Shown: positions 1 to 13,108 of the stretch, in pieces | How positions within the stretch are numbered: the first letter of the stretch is position 1 | Layout: every line of letters begins with the position of its first letter | From: Thecaphora thlaspeos | Taxonomy: Eukaryota; Basidiomycota; Ustilaginomycetes; Urocystidales; Glomosporiaceae | Assembly (NCBI GenBank): GCA_900291925.1 | Contig: UWYS01000013.1 | Location: 620,001 to 684,000, forward strand | DNA: 64,000 nt | Reading direction: 5' to 3' | Notes under the pieces: generated by a model | The model's input: the letters and a program-made list of their open reading frames with translations, nothing else | Databases searched by the model: none | Told to the model about the DNA's origin: nothing | Program-made: the position numbers and the translations under genes

Positions 1-3000
1 TCGCGCTCTGCCCCCCGGCTTGGGCTCTAGCTCGGCCACCAACGGCAACTCTCGAGCCCATACGCTTGCCGCCGCCCGCGCTGGCTCCAACGGCCCCACT
101 CGACCCGCACCTGCAGGTCCGGGCCGGATCTGGCGGCTTCCAGCACAACTTGCCGCAGCACCGAATCGTCCTGCCGTCCTCGGCGCCAGACCTGACCCGG
201 ACAGTAACTTTATCATCAGCGGCAGCGGCGCCCGTGTCCCCACCAACTTCCTGGACGGCTCGGGAGGCTACTTGCACGTAGCCGCCGAGGCCATCCGCAG
301 TCAGCAGCCACAACAAGTCGCCCCGGCTCCTTTGTCCAACCTATCGATCAACCAGAGTGGAAGCGGAGGCGTTGACTCAACACACTCTTCCATCCTCCGT
401 GCGCCGCCAAGCTTGACCAGACCGATGCAGGTACCCCAGCAGAGATCGGCGGACGGAAAGCGCGCGCTCAACGCTATCGACCTCACCGAAGACGATGACG
501 ACGAGGTCAAGGCCGGGGCGGGGCCGTCGCGGCCGAAGCCCCCTCCTGCACCGGCCAGACCGCCGCCGCCCGTCGACAGTTACGTTGTCGAAGATGATGG
601 CGACGATGACGATGAACCAATCATTGTCTCGTCGCGGGCGGCCGACGGCGGCGAGATTGTGCTCGACGAGCAGCGCAACAACGCCATTGTTTGCCTTGGC
701 ATGATCCATTCGGTCGTCCTCTGCATGTACGGTCTGCCGCAGCAGCTCACCTACGCCGACGAGCTCACGTCGGAACCGCCTGTGGATCCTGCGTTCGATC
801 GCAGCAACTTCCCCTCCATGACGAGCTTTTGGGCGGAAAAGGGCTACCGGCCGGTGATGCTCTCGCTCAGCAACCCGAACAACTTTGCCGGCAACGGCGG
901 CCGGACGCTGCCGGGCAGGTGGAGCTACAGCGGTCCGCCCGCCAAGCCTTGCGACGTCAAAGTTGGCGTGATTGTTCCGCCACTCCTGACGTATCCCGAC
1001 CTTCCGCCTGAGGAGGCGAAAAAGCTTGCTCCGGGCGTCCTCCCCCCGTTCGGCTCGCTAGCGGACAAGTACATTGCTGCAATGGAGCCACTCCTCAAGA
1101 GCAGCAAGATACGCTGTGAGGCCAGGTGCCGTCAAGTCAGCGCCGGAAGAGCAGGCGTGAGTATCCAGGCGGAAAGACATATATTGGGGCGGGTTGATGG
1201 CCGCCCTGCGGCACGACTTAAAGAGGCGGGCGGAGTCCTTTGGGCGGGTCCGGGGTCTTCCGCCTTTAAGACTCTAGAAGCGTCGCCATGTTCCGCTTTT
1301 GCAAGGTGGAACCGTTGTGCTTTTGCGCATCGCCACGAACAGAAGATCAAAAGATGAACGGAACGACATCCGCCTTCTCAGAAGATCAGCGCTGACTTCT
1401 CCATCCCTCTTCGTCTTCTCTTCCATCACGCACCGCCCATCCTCCCATCCTTCTGCCTTTGCGTCCGTCTCTGCAACAGAGCTTCTTGCATTCGATCGAG
1501 ATCCTCGTGTTTGCGCGCCGGCCTGACATTGCCCTCGTCTCGGACAAGCTTTCTGCGCATGGCATCCGGCTCGATCAACCCACGACGTACCGGGCTGAGG
1601 ACTATCCCGCCAGCCCAGAGTACACGAACCCGCATAATCCACCCCCTGCCGGCTACCGGGCTGCGGCAGAGCCTCGGTTGACGATCAGCGGACTTTATCG
1701 CGGTAGCACGATGGGCGCAACGGTCCAGACCAAGGAGGCGACCGAGAAGCAGAAGAAGGAGCAGGTCGATGCGATCTACAGCAGCATCACCAGCGGCGAG
1801 GAGCTAGTGGCGGTCGAGCCCAAGCCGATGATCAAGACGAAGCTGTTCCAGCACCAAAAGCAGGCGCTCAGCTTCCTGCTGGAAAGGGAGCAGGCGAAGC
1901 GATGGTCTGACTTGAAGCGGTCGGCGGATGGCAGCAATGGCAGCGCTAACGGCGCGACGGCGGGCGGCGACCCGAACTCGAAGGCGGCCGCCACCCCCGG
2001 GACAGACCGCAACGGAAACAGACAGAAGAAGGAAGAAGACTCGATATCCTTATGGACCGCCAAGTGGGACTCGAGGGGCAAGGTGCGCTCATACACCCAC
2101 CTGATCACGCAGCGCGAGGCCAAGACGAGGCCGACGATCTGCCGTGGCGCCATCCTCGCCGATGACATGGGTCTAGGCAAGACGATCACGACGATCGCGC
2201 TGATCGCACATACGTGCGACGAGGCCGAGGAGTTTGGCGACAGCGATCTGGCCTCGTATCCGACGCCAGATTCGGACGCCGACGAGAACGGCTCCCGCTC
2301 GCGCGACGGCAGCGTCGAGGAGGTGACGATCGACGACTTTTCCTCGTCGCTGCTCGGGGCCCAGCCGCCGCCGAAGAAGAAGGCGCGGACCAGCAAGGCC
2401 GCGAAGCTGAAGCGTAAGGTCAGCCGGAGCAAGAAGGACCCCGAGGCGATCTGTCGGTCGCACCTTGAGTGTCGCAGCTGCGCCACGCTGATCGTCTGTC
2501 CGCTCTCGGTCGTCGCCAACTGGGAGGAGCAGATCAAGGAGCACTGGGAGAAGAAGCGTCCGCCGCGCATCTACATCTATCACGGCAACTCGCGAATCAC
2601 CGACACATCGATCCTCTCGAACCACGACATCGTACTCACCACCTACCCCACGCTCGGCTACGAATTCAGCAACCAGAAGACGTGGCTTGACGAGTCTGGC
2701 GAGGGCGGCGCCAAGGGAAACAGCGGGGCGCAGAGCGACGACGAAGACGACGAGGACGACGACGCCATCATCATGGTCAACGAGAACGGCATCCCGGTCG
2801 AGACCAAGGCGAAGAAGGGGGCGGGCAAGAAACGCAAGAAGAAGATCGAGGATGGCAAGGAGTCGCCCAATGCGCTACAGCGCATCGAGTGGTTCCGCGT
2901 CGTGCTGGACGAGGCGCACTACATCAAGGGTGCGCTCACCTGGCAATCGAAGGCGGTCTGCAACCTCTCGGCGCAGCGGCGCCTCTGCCTGACCGGCACG

Positions 3001-5290
3001 CCGATCCAAAACAGCACCGACGACCTCTATGCGCTGCTCAAGTTCCTCCGCCTCGACCCCTTCACTGATCGCGCCGTGTGGAACGAGTTCTGCGGGCACA
3101 AGGACAATACGCCAGCGCTGCGCCGGAGCAGAGCGGCAAAGGACGGCACCGACCCGGTCGACTCGACCAACCTCGGCCACATCCAGATCATCATGAAGTT
3201 CCTCGCGCTGCGGCGGACCAAAGATATGAAGGCGGCTGACGGGACCTCGATCCTCAGCCTCCCGCCCAAGCTCTTCCGCACTGAGATGCTCGAGTTCGAG
3301 GACAACGAAAAAGCGCGATATCACGCGCTTCACAGCCGCTATAAGGAGGACTTGGAGGAGATGCTGCGCGACGACACGGTCAACAACAACTACGCCACCA
3401 TCCTCCATGAGATTCTCAATCTCCGCCTCGCGTGCGACCATCCATCGCTCGTCGACGCCAGCAAAGATGCCAAGCGCAAGCTCGCCGGCACCGACTATGA
3501 CCTGGGCGACGCCATCATGCAGGATGGCCTCAGCCGCGAGCGCGCCACGATCCTCTTCAGCGTCTTTCGCGACAGCGACCTGACCTACTGCAGCGAGTGC
3601 CAGGCCGATCTCTCGCAGCCGGAGCCCGACCGCGACGGGCTTGGGGCCAGCGGCAGCGTAGACGCCCTTGACGATGCCCTGCAGGCCGCCGCCACCGACC
3701 AGGACCGCAAGGGTGCTGGCAGACGCAGGCGAAAGGCCACCGCCGCCATCCCAAAGTCGACCGGCCTCCAGACACCCGCCAGCCTGGACGAGGGCTCGTC
3801 GTCGTCGTCAACGACGACGCCGTCGGTGCGGCCTGTGGTGACGCGCTGCCAGCATCTGTTCTGCTCGACATGCTTCCAGCGGCACGTCGGCGCGGCCTGG
3901 CCCAAGCCCAAGTTGACCGACGTCCACTACTGTCCATCCTGCCGTACCAGCCTCAAGCTGGCCATTGACGCGATCCAGCTGGAGCCGTACGATTTTTTCG
4001 ACTTGGAGGCCGAGGCCGACCGCGACGGTAGCGACGGCGGCGACGACGACCTCGACGGCTTCATCCGGAACGACGATAGCGAAGTCAGCGTGGATAGCGA
4101 TGGCAGCGAGAGCGAGTTTGACTGGCAGGACAGCCCCGAGGACAAGAAGGGCGATAATAAGGATGAGGTGGCGGAGGATGTGGCGTCGGGCGGTGACGGC
4201 AGCAGCACCGAGGACGAGGCCATGCCCAGGACGCTCGGCAGGCGTGCGGCCGACAGGAAGAAGGGCACTTCGCGCCGCACCCATCGCAGCAAGGGCGCGG
4301 ACGACGTCAAGCAGCACCGCAAGCCGAAGCTCAAGTCCAAGGCCAAGGCCAAGGTGATCCGTGGCGACCTCTCGCTGCAGAATCGTACCGACCTTAGCAC
4401 CAAGATCCGTGCGCTGCTGAGCGACCTCATTCCCTTTTCCAAGTGCAACCCCGAGTCGGCCCTCTACGATCCGACCGCTCCGCTCCTCGAGCACGCCGAC
4501 CCCAAGACGTCGGAGAACGAAGAGGTCCGGCAGGCCGCGGACCCGGTCGTCGTGATCCAGAAGGAGCCGAGCAGAGAGGCGGTCGCGACGTACGAGCCGG
4601 TCAAGTCGGTCGTCTTTTCGCAGTGGACCAAGATGCTGGATCGGATCGGCAAGAGCCTCAAGCTGACGGGCATTCGCTACGCCAGGCTGGACGGTACGAT
4701 GCGGAGGCAGGAGAGGAACGCTGCGATCGAGAGGTTCAAGAACGATCCCGGCACCGAGGTACTGCTAATCAGTCTGAGGGCCGGCGGAACGGGCTTGAAT
4801 CTCGTCCAGTCGAACAGGGCCTACCTGATGGATCCCGGCTGGTGAGCAGGCGGCGAGTGCCGAAGGGGAGCCGATCCAGCTGCGACGACGATACTGACCA
4901 CCCGCTCTTCTTCGTCATGCAGGAACCCCGCCGTTGAGAACCAAGGCCTGGATCGCATCCACCGTATGGGCCAGCGTCGACCCGTCATCACCATCAAGTA
5001 CATCATGAAGAACAGCATCGAAGAGAACATGGTGAGTTCCCACTCTTTGGCGCCTCCCTCTCTTGCCGTTTTCTTGACCCTTTCACCTCCTCCTCCTCTT
5101 ACACCACGACGTCGTCTCTTACCTCTGCTTGCCCTGCCAGCTCGACTTGCAAAAGCGAAAGATGCAACTGGCCAACAAGGTCGGCGAACGAAGGAAGATC
5201 GGAGACGTCGCGATGGCCTCGTCGACCGGTGAGGCGGCTGGAGATAGGAAGGCAGAGAGGAGAAAAGAGCTTAGTCTGCTCTTCCGCTAA
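1..5290 (+). CDS. RAD5/HLTF-like SNF2-family ATPase with embedded RING finger (5' partial)
   Basis: Proposed exons are <1-1156, 1480-4841, 4923-5031 and 5141-5290; all junctions keep frame and use GT...AG. The reading frame is open to the left edge, so the N terminus is missing. The product is a SNF2 DNA translocase with a RING E3 module, the architecture of Rad5/HLTF proteins that act in post-replication repair. Visible in order: a disordered acidic and proline-rich region, a possible HIRAN-like stretch across the first intron, the SNF2 Walker A segment (DDMGLGKT, near 2161-2184), the DEAH-type box (DEAHYIKG, near 2908-2932), a C3HC4-like RING split by a low-complexity insert (CSEC near 3589, then CQHLFCSTC and CPSC to about 3945), an acidic linker, and the C-terminal helicase lobe ending in DRIHRMGQ after the intron at 4842. 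The HIRAN assignment is uncertain; the SNF2-RING assignment is firm. Rad8/HLTF versus Uls1-type orthology is not settled. Confidence 0.88.
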
Positions 5291-5487
5291 GTCGCATCGT
5301 CGTCGCAGGAAGCTTCGCTCGCTCGATGGCCTGGTCGAGGACGGGCAATGTAAAATACAGCTTGCCTCACGTCCGCATCGAATGAGGAAACGAGCGGGAA
5401 AAGGTCCTCAGCCTGACCGTCCTTGTCCTTCGACACGAGACGACTACAGCACCAGGAGGGGGAGGGGGGGGGGATGGGAGAAACAAG

Positions 5488-7090
5488 CTACTCATCAGGC
5501 CCATCAGCATCTTTCCTCCATTCCTTCCACTGGTTCCAAACCTGATCCCTAAACTCGCTCTCTACCAACACTCTAGCACCTACAAGCGCGATTCCCACTG
5601 AGGCCTCCAACGTCCTCTCATGCGCCTCTTTACTCCTCGCCGCGTGTGTGAATCCGATCGTGTGGTTTCCCATTGTCTTTTCATCTTGCAGATGGATCTC
5701 GTACTCTGCGTGCATGGTGGGAAGGTGATACGTGCAGTTTCCAGCGTCGGTACTAGCGCTGAATGGTTCGTCTGGAACGTCGAGGTCGTATGTCTTCTTG
5801 AGGATGTCCGCGTAGCAGGATGATAGGAGTGGGGTGTTGTGTACGTCTGCGTAGGCGGGTTGCCAGTTGATCTTGACTTCACATCCTGTTGCAAGGGCGG
5901 CTGCTTCGAAGCATTTTCCTACTTTGACGACGAATGCTTTCAGTTCGGAAATGGTAGGTGCGCGGATGTTGTAAATGAGTCGACTGGAGCCTGGGATGAC
6001 GTTGGGAGCCCAATTGTCGCCCTGGATGATGCCGTGTACGCGATGAGATGGAGGCATCTGTTGGCGAAGTACAGAGATATTTTGGTAGGCGAGCACAGCG
6101 GCGTCGAGGGCGTTGACGCCTTCCCAAGGTGCGGCGCCGGCGTGGGCGGTCTTGCCTTTGTATTCTACCACGACCGGCTGCACCGCTAGCATGGTGCCGG
6201 TGCCGGACTGAGGCGCAGGGTGCACCATGAGACATGAGTCCATCGTGTCGTACGCTCCGGCTTTGAGCAGCTTCAGCTTTCCTCCGCCTCCCTCCTCGGC
6301 CGGCGTACCGAGCAGGATCACGGTACCAGGAACGTCGTGCACCTGCAGAGCCTTGGCGACCGAGAGGGCCGCGGCGACGCCAGAGATTGCTGTGGACAGG
6401 AGAGCGAATGCAGTTGTCGGTATTCACATGTTACGCCACCGTGATAACGTCGGGGAACATAAAAGCGTGCTTACCGATCAGGTTGTGGCCGCAAGCATGT
6501 CCGATGCCGGGCAGAGCATCAAGCTCAGACTGAAAGCCGATCGTCCTGCTGTCCTTGCTGGCCTTGTACTCGAACTTTGCCTCCCACGCCGTCTCGAGAC
6601 CGTACGCATGGGGCGTGACCTTCCAGCCTTCACCCTGCTTCTTGCTGAAGAAGTCGACGAAGAGGTCGTGCGTCTTGTGTTCCTGCCACATGATTTCGGG
6701 ATGATCGTGCATCTTGAGCGAGAGGTCGCGCAGGGTAGCGTCAAGGGTGTGGATCTCATCCTGAATCGTGGTTGCGATGGATTTCATCGCATGCGAAAGG
6801 GGAGAAGCGGGGGCGGATGCGGTGTATACGGGTGGTCGGTGTTCGTCTCGAACAAAGGAGCAGCAGGTGTGTGCTACGTGGCCAGAGGCGGCGAAGGGAG
6901 GTGGGTTGGCGGAGTCATAGTAGACCGAGGAGGAGAGAGGCGATTTCTCGAGAGAGGGCTTGGCAGGGCAGATGGCTAGGGTAGGCTGGATGAAGTGGTG
7001 CATGCGTACGTCGTCGCTCTGGAAGGACGAGGTGTCGTGTGGGCACTTGCAGGCCTTGGAGCGATGCTTGAAGAGGGAGAAGCAGCTCAT
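5488..7090 (-). CDS. M20-family metal-dependent amidohydrolase (PM20D2-like dipeptidase)
   Basis: Exons (reverse strand) are 7090-6475 and 6389-5488, with an 85-nt intron starting GTAAGC; total 505 codons. The first exon carries HPEIMWQEHKTHDLF and the metal-binding CGHN motif; the second has the glutamate pair in TPAEEGGGGK, the histidine in MVHPAPQ and the dimerisation-domain signature KTAHAGAAPWEGVNALDA. These mark the M20 amidohydrolase fold, and the short HPEI/WQEH spacing resembles the PM20D2 (beta-alanyl-lysine dipeptidase) and fungal amidohydrolase group. The substrate cannot be read from the sequence. The first ATG gives about 100 residues before the conserved part, so a downstream methionine (MKSIATTIQDEI, near 6786) is an equally good start. 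It converges with the SNF2 gene, leaving 197 bp between the stops. Confidence 0.85.
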
Positions 7091-7136
7091 GATGTAGGGC
7101 GTTGCTTGTTGTATCGCGGGTGCGAGGAGGTGGTGA

Positions 7137-7208
7137 CAGTGGTGATGGCGGTGGCGGTGGTGGTGGCGGTGGTGGTGATGGTGATGGTGATGGTGATGGT
7201 GATGGTGG
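7137..7208. repeat. GGTGAT/GGTGGC simple repeat
   Basis: A 72-bp tract of GGTGGC then GGTGAT hexamers upstream of the amidohydrolase start. It lies in the 300-bp gap (7091-7390) before the helicase 3' end; no gene is seen in that gap. Confidence 0.9.
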
Positions 7209-7390
7209 AGGAAGAGACGAGGCGATGTGGGGAAGGGGGAGGGGTGGCGGTTAGGCTGTCAGGCTCTTTAACAGTTAGCCTGCATCGACGTGGCTCGAGC
7301 GCGGCGTTCGGCAGCTCGCCCGTTGGTGCGAGTATTTCCCATTCCTCCCCGGGGCATGCTCCTACTCCACCACACTCGCTTCGCCGCCAT

Positions 7391-10300
7391 CTACAGCTGC
7401 AGCGCCAGGTCCTTCTGATTGGCCCCCACCCCGAGTGCCTGGCAGGCAATCTCAAAGAATCGCACCTGCTCCATCGTCCACGTCTTGCCGCTATTTCCAC
7501 GGCGACCGCATGATAAAGGAAAAGGCAGCGTCAGTCTCAAGGCCATCGGATGCTGCAGTCGTCCAGGCAAGGGGGACGGTTGGTTACTCACGGGTTGCGG
7601 AACGATGTGTTGAGCAGCTTCGAGAGCTGCTCCCTCAGCATCTTGAGCGCCAGCAGGCCCTTGGGATCCGGCATGGCCAGGCGGATGCGCTGGCGGTCGA
7701 TATAGAGGCTGTACGACGACAGCTTAAAATCGGCATCGCCGCACAACGTGTAGACCGCCTTGTCGTCCAGCACGCCCGTCTCCCACGCGTACAGCTTCTT
7801 GCTCTGCATCATCGTAAAGTAGAGCATGTAGCTCGCGCTGCCCCGCACCAGCTCGCTCATCTTCATCCGGAAGTTGACCGACGAAGGGTGCACAGAGGCC
7901 GGCTGGTTGTTGCCAATCGTCTTGAGCTGGTACGACTTCGGGTCGATGTGCAGCAGCTTCGGGTACAGACCCGTCGCGATCGCTGCGTGAACCATCGCGA
8001 TGCTCGTCGAGTTGGCGTCCAGATCCGCCGGCAGCGTGACGAACTTGGGCTTGCGGTAGTTGGCCCCGCCGCTGCGGTAGCGCAGTCGGGCCAGCTCGCG
8101 CTGTGTCTCCTGGCCGACGGCGACAAAGCCCGAGTCGATCAGGTAGCCGAGATACTGCTGCCGCAGCTCTTCGATCTGCATCAGGTTCTGGGGGCTGAGG
8201 AAGCTCTTCTGGCAGAAGACCTGGTGGTGATTGAGGCCCACCGACCGACGCCAGCCATTGAAGGCGTTGGCGATGGTGAGGAAGTCCGAGTCGCCCAGCT
8301 TGAACGACTGCTTGGCCCGGTCCGCCTCGGCCTCCTTGCCGAACGGCGTGACGAACGGCGACTTGGCGTTGAGCGCGGCTGCAATCGTCAGCGCCGGGTC
8401 GAGGCACTTGAACAGCGACGCCGTCAGCAAGAACTTGCCCATGTGGACATCAAGCGGAAGGCGCGACAGGTGACGTCCGAGCGGCGTGATGTCCTCGTTG
8501 GTCGTCAGCGCCTTGACCTCGATCAGCGCTGCAATCGCACGCTGGACATTGGTCGACGACGGCGGGTCGAGGGCGAGCGAAAGGGCATTCTCGATCGATG
8601 TCCCGATCCGAATCTTCATCACCTTGAGCTTGAGCGCGAGGTCCTGGAGCGAGAGGCGCAGCATCTCCGGCAGCGGGTGGTCGTCAAAGTATGAGTCGTG
8701 GCGCAGCTTGGTGAAGAGGTGGAAGCAGATGCCGCGCTGGACACGTCCCGCACGGCCCCGCCGCTGCTTGGCGTTGTTCTTGGCGACGAAGCACTCGACC
8801 AGCCGCGAGATTTGGCGCTTCTCGTCGTAGCGCATCTCGCGGTGCTTGCCGCTGTCGATGACGCAGGTAATGTCCGGGATCGTGATGCCGGTCTCGGCGA
8901 TGTTGGTGGCGATCACGATCTTTCGGACGCCCTTTAGCGGGACGTCAAAGACTGCGCCCTGGTTCTCGGAAGAGATGGTCGAGTGCAAAGGGTACAGGCG
9001 GAACGACGAGCCGCCAAAGATCGGGTGGTCGTTGAGCATGTCGTGGCACTTGCGGATGTCAGCAAGACCAGGCAGGAAGACGAGCGTCGCAGCGCTGTAC
9101 TCGCGCAGGTCGCGCTCGAAGCAGACGCGCTCCAGGACCTTGATGATAAGCTCGTGATTGATGGTGTACTCGTTCATCTTTTCGATCGTCTCGATCGTCT
9201 TGGCGCGGTAGCTCTTGCCCGTTGCGCTCGACTTGGCCAGCGACCCGGCCTCGGGCCCACGTTCGTCGTCGTCATCGACCGGCGGCGCGTCGTCGGCCGC
9301 CTCGACCACCTGAAGGTTCGACTTGTTGCCGTCGACGTCGGTCTTGCGCGTGTAGTCGTAGCCACGCCCTCGCTTCTGCCGTTTGGCATACTGCGAGTTG
9401 TCCTCCAGGGTGTAGTTGGTCAGCTCAACCGCATCCTCGAGGTAGTGGACGTCGACGGGGAACGTCCGGCCAGGGACTGCGATCGTGGGGCAGCCGCCGC
9501 AGTAGGCGCTGATCCGCTCGGCGTCGACGGTGGCCGACATCAGGATCACCTTCAGGTCTTTGCGGTGGGCGATGAGCGTCTTAAGGATGATGAGCAGGAA
9601 GTCGGACTCGATCGAGCGCTCGTGCACCTCGTCGATGATGACGTGAGTGATGTCGTTGAACGCCGTCCCCTCGAGCATCCGCAGCACGATACCGGTCGTC
9701 GCATAGACCAGGCGCGCGTTGCGGCCGACGTGGCTCTCGAGCCGGATCGCATAGCCGACCAGACTGTCGCCCGTCCCGACGCTACCGCGCTGCTCACCCA
9801 GCTCCTCCGAGACACGCTGCGCCAGCGAGATGGCCGAGATCCTGCGCGGCTCGGTGACGTAGATCTTGCAGTTCCGCCCCTTGGACATACAGTGCTCGAG
9901 GATGTAAGCGGGGACCTGGGTCGACTTGCCGCATCCCGTCTCTCCGCTGAGGACAAAGATCTGGCTCGCATCGACGATGTCGAGGATGTCCTGGCGGTAC
10001 TTGGCGATCGGCAGGCCCTGTCGGCCGGGCAGAATCGTCTGGTACGGCTTCGAGGCAACACGCTGCGCGAAAAAGTCCGAGATCTCCCGCGCCTTGGCCT
10101 CGGACGGCTGTGCGACGTAGCCCTTTGCGAGCTCGCCGAGGTCCGACTGCGCCGGCTCGCCGTTGGCTGTCAGAGCCGCTGCCGACGGCTTCGCCTTCGC
10201 CTTCTTGGTGCGGTTGGCCTCCTCGACACGCGTTCGGATCACGTCGCGGACGCGCTGAAAGCGCGTGCGGTGCTTGCCGTCGCGCTCGTCCTTGCGCAGC

Positions 10301-12564
10301 GCCTCGAGTTCAACCCACCACTCGCGGTAGCCCGACGGGAGCGAGCGCTGGATCGGCTTGTCCTGCTCGATACAGAAGAGAGCCACGGTCGCGAGGAAGT
10401 CGTCGGCCTGCAGCTGCGATGCGCAGCCTACCGTCGTCAGCCGGTACTCGTCGATGTAGGTCGGTGCGCCAGCGCTGACGGGATTCATGTTGGGGACGAC
10501 CTTGCCGCCGTTCCAGCGGATCGTCAGCTTGCTCCGATGCATCCGCCCACCGGACGGGACCTTGTCGAACTTGTGGAAGGCGTAGGCGTCGGCGCGCTTG
10601 AGCGCATCGGATAGCAGAACGCGCGGCGTCTTGCCGCCGCTACCGCCCTTGGCCTGGGGCGGGAGCTCGCGCAGCGTGATGGTGACGCCCGTCTCGGCGT
10701 CGGTCGCCTCGGTCGGCTGCTCATCAAGCATGTCGCCGAACAGCCCGCCTTCGCTGTCCGACTCGGAAGCGGCGTCGTCATTGTCCTTACCGGCCGGTGT
10801 AGCGGCCTCTCCATCGATGCCGACAGCCTGATACGGCTCGGCGGGTGCAGCGGCAGCCCTGTCTCCGCCGCTCTCGCCAGCCTGCCGCTCTTCTTCGACC
10901 CCCTCACCGCCATTGGCCGCGCGCTCCGCCTCTTTCCGCCTCTCCTCTCGCAGCCGCACCTCTTCCTCCTCCCTGGCCTTCTTCTCCTTCTCCTCTTCTT
11001 CGCGCCGCCGCAGCATCGCTTTGAAGCCTTCATCGGCCTGCTTGCGGTTGAAGCCGGGTATGCGCTCGCACTCGTGCATAAGGTCCTTGGTGCGTCCAAC
11101 GACCCGCTCCAGGCGTCCGTCCTCGGCATTCATACGGTACATCGAGCTCTTTCCGAGCTCCTTGCGCCACTTGGACCTCTCCTGGTCGACACGGATCTGT
11201 GTGACGCGGAGCAGCGACCACGTCGGCGAGGGCCGCTCGAGCGTGTTGATCTGGTCCGAGTCCAGGACGGCGTTGAGATCCAGCGCTAGCTGCTCTGAGC
11301 TCTTCTTGAGGGCATCGACGACTTCTTTCGGAACAGAAGCTGGCGCGGCCACGCTAGCTTTGCCGGCGGCAGCGTTCCGGGAAGCCATCTCGGAGGCCAT
11401 CGACGTCTTGGCGTCGGTCGCAAGCCCCGATGCACCCGGCACCTTGCTTGATGATGACGCAAGGCTGTCGGTAGCGGCAGAGATCTGGCTGCGTCCCAGC
11501 GCCTCCTTCCTCTCAAACTCGTACCCTGTGTAGACGGGCGGGCGGCTTTCGTCGTACGCATCCTCGTCCGCATCCTCGTCTGCGCCGGACGAGCCGGTCT
11601 GATCCTTGTCCCGCCCCTTCTTGGCCGCCTTGCCCTCTCCGACCCGGAGGCAGTCCTCGAGCGTCTCTGCGTCGAGTGTGAGAAAGAGGTATGCAAGGCA
11701 CTCTTCCAGGTCGGGCGAGCTGGCGCCGGCGAGGGCCGTCTCTGCGTTGGCGGGCATGAAGCCGAGCTTAATCAGCAGCTGGTAGGTGGTGAGGGCGCGG
11801 ACCATGACCTTGTCCTCGGAATCGGCAAAGGCGGCCGAGCTGCTCGAGGATGCAGTATTGGAGAGAGCCATCGACTGCAGGTCTTTTGAAAGACTCGCCA
11901 TGGCGATTGAGGTGCGGCCGGGTCCCAGGCTGAGCGGGGTCAGGGCGCCAGAGGCGGTGGTGGTCGGCGTCTGGGTGCCGTCGGTAGCGGTCCCGGTCAA
12001 CGAAGGCGACGCTAGCGCCGATGAGAGCTGCGAGGTAGTTGTCTCTGAGCCTTCTATGGGCTCGCCGTCGAGGCCCTTGGCATGGGATGCGGACGATGCG
12101 GCCTTCGCCGAGCTGGCTGCGGCGTGGAGCGATGCGGCGAGCTCGAGGATCTGGTCGCGCAGGTTAGTGTCGAGGTCGAAATTGGGGAGCGACTTGGAGA
12201 GCCTTCTGTCGTACTCGATGGCCTTGTACTGCCTCGAGACTTCCTTTTCGACCTTTTCCTGGAGCCGGTCTACGAGGTTCTGGAGCGCCTGCTGCTCCTC
12301 CTTGGCGGGGTCGAAGTGGTCCGATGCTGGCTTCGCGACGGGTCCGGCGCCTGCGGGTGTGAAGTTGTCATCGTTAACGTCTGCATACACTACTGCCGCA
12401 TTGGCTCTGGCTGCCGACGTCGATGCGGTCTTGCTCCCGGTAGGGGCAACGGCGGCGGTGGCGGTGGAAGGTGCAGGCTCGTCGACCCTCTTGGGCAGGG
12501 AAGAGGTAGCGAAGCCTCTGTTGGGGTTGGCCTTGAGGGCGGGCTTCTTTTTCCTGGCGCCCAT
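7391..12564 (-). CDS. DEAH-box RNA helicase (DHX29/DHX57/YLR419W type)
   Basis: Exons (reverse strand) are 12564-7592 and 7490-7391, total 1,690 codons; the last intron (GTGAGT...GACTGAC...TAG) was inferred because the first exon otherwise stops exactly inside a perfect donor. The N terminus starts MGARKKKPALKANPNRGFAT, typical of the DHX29/DHX57 branch, followed by a low-complexity region, a UBA-like segment (LIKLGFMPANAETAL) and a charged coiled stretch. Core motifs: GETGCGKSTQ (about 9917-9946), DEVH (about 9632-9643), SAT (about 9537-9545) and QRRGRAGRVQ (about 8741-8770), then the ratchet/HA2 and OB-fold regions. Such helicases remodel mRNA during translation initiation or ribosome biogenesis; which of these applies is not shown here. 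It is divergent from the IES1-like gene, sharing a 544-bp promoter interval. Confidence 0.9.
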
Positions 12565-13108
12565 GGTGTATGGACTGCACCTGTGGTCGAGGAGGTGGCG
12601 GCAGGAACGGGATGGAGTGCAGGAGGATCGATAACGGGATGGGAAAGGGAGAGAAGAAGAGGTGAGGGCATTGGCGAGACGGCGAGACGGCGGCTCCGAC
12701 TTGCGCTTGTCGTTGCTGACCGCCGTTCATCGTCTTCGGCATGTTCCGCACCGGCACCTGCTCCCGCTATCGTCGGCGCTGCTCCGTCGCGTCGGGTGAC
12801 CCGACGAGAGCTTCTCAGACACGGGCTGAGACGCGATGTGACCACCAGCAAAGGGCGTCCCCCGAATTCTGTGCTTACAGCGTGAGGTGAGCGAGCAGGC
12901 AGAAAAGCAGGGTCCCACCTTTGGGCGCTCGCGCCTTCCTCCTCTCCTGCGACTCGCCACCTCCATCGCCAGTGGCCCCTCTAGCTCAGCCGCACCTCTC
13001 TCCCCCTCTTTTCTGGCCTCGCTAGCATCGCATCGGCCCGACTCTCGACTTCCCTCCCTGCACCTTCCCTTGCCCTCACCACACCACATCTGCCGCTGGG
13101 ACACAGTA
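12565..13108. promoter_or_regulatory. Divergent promoter interval between helicase and IES1-like gene
   Basis: A 544-bp gap between two divergent starts, pyrimidine-rich on the + strand close to the IES1 start. Reading frame stays open upstream of the IES1-like ATG but has no ATG there, so 13109 is taken as the start. No specific binding site is recognised. Confidence 0.5.

Noticed and set aside
8983..10614. A long + strand open frame of 543 codons
   Set aside because: It is the mirror of the DEAH helicase coding strand; composition is arginine/leucine/valine-rich without domain, as expected for antisense of GC-rich coding DNA.
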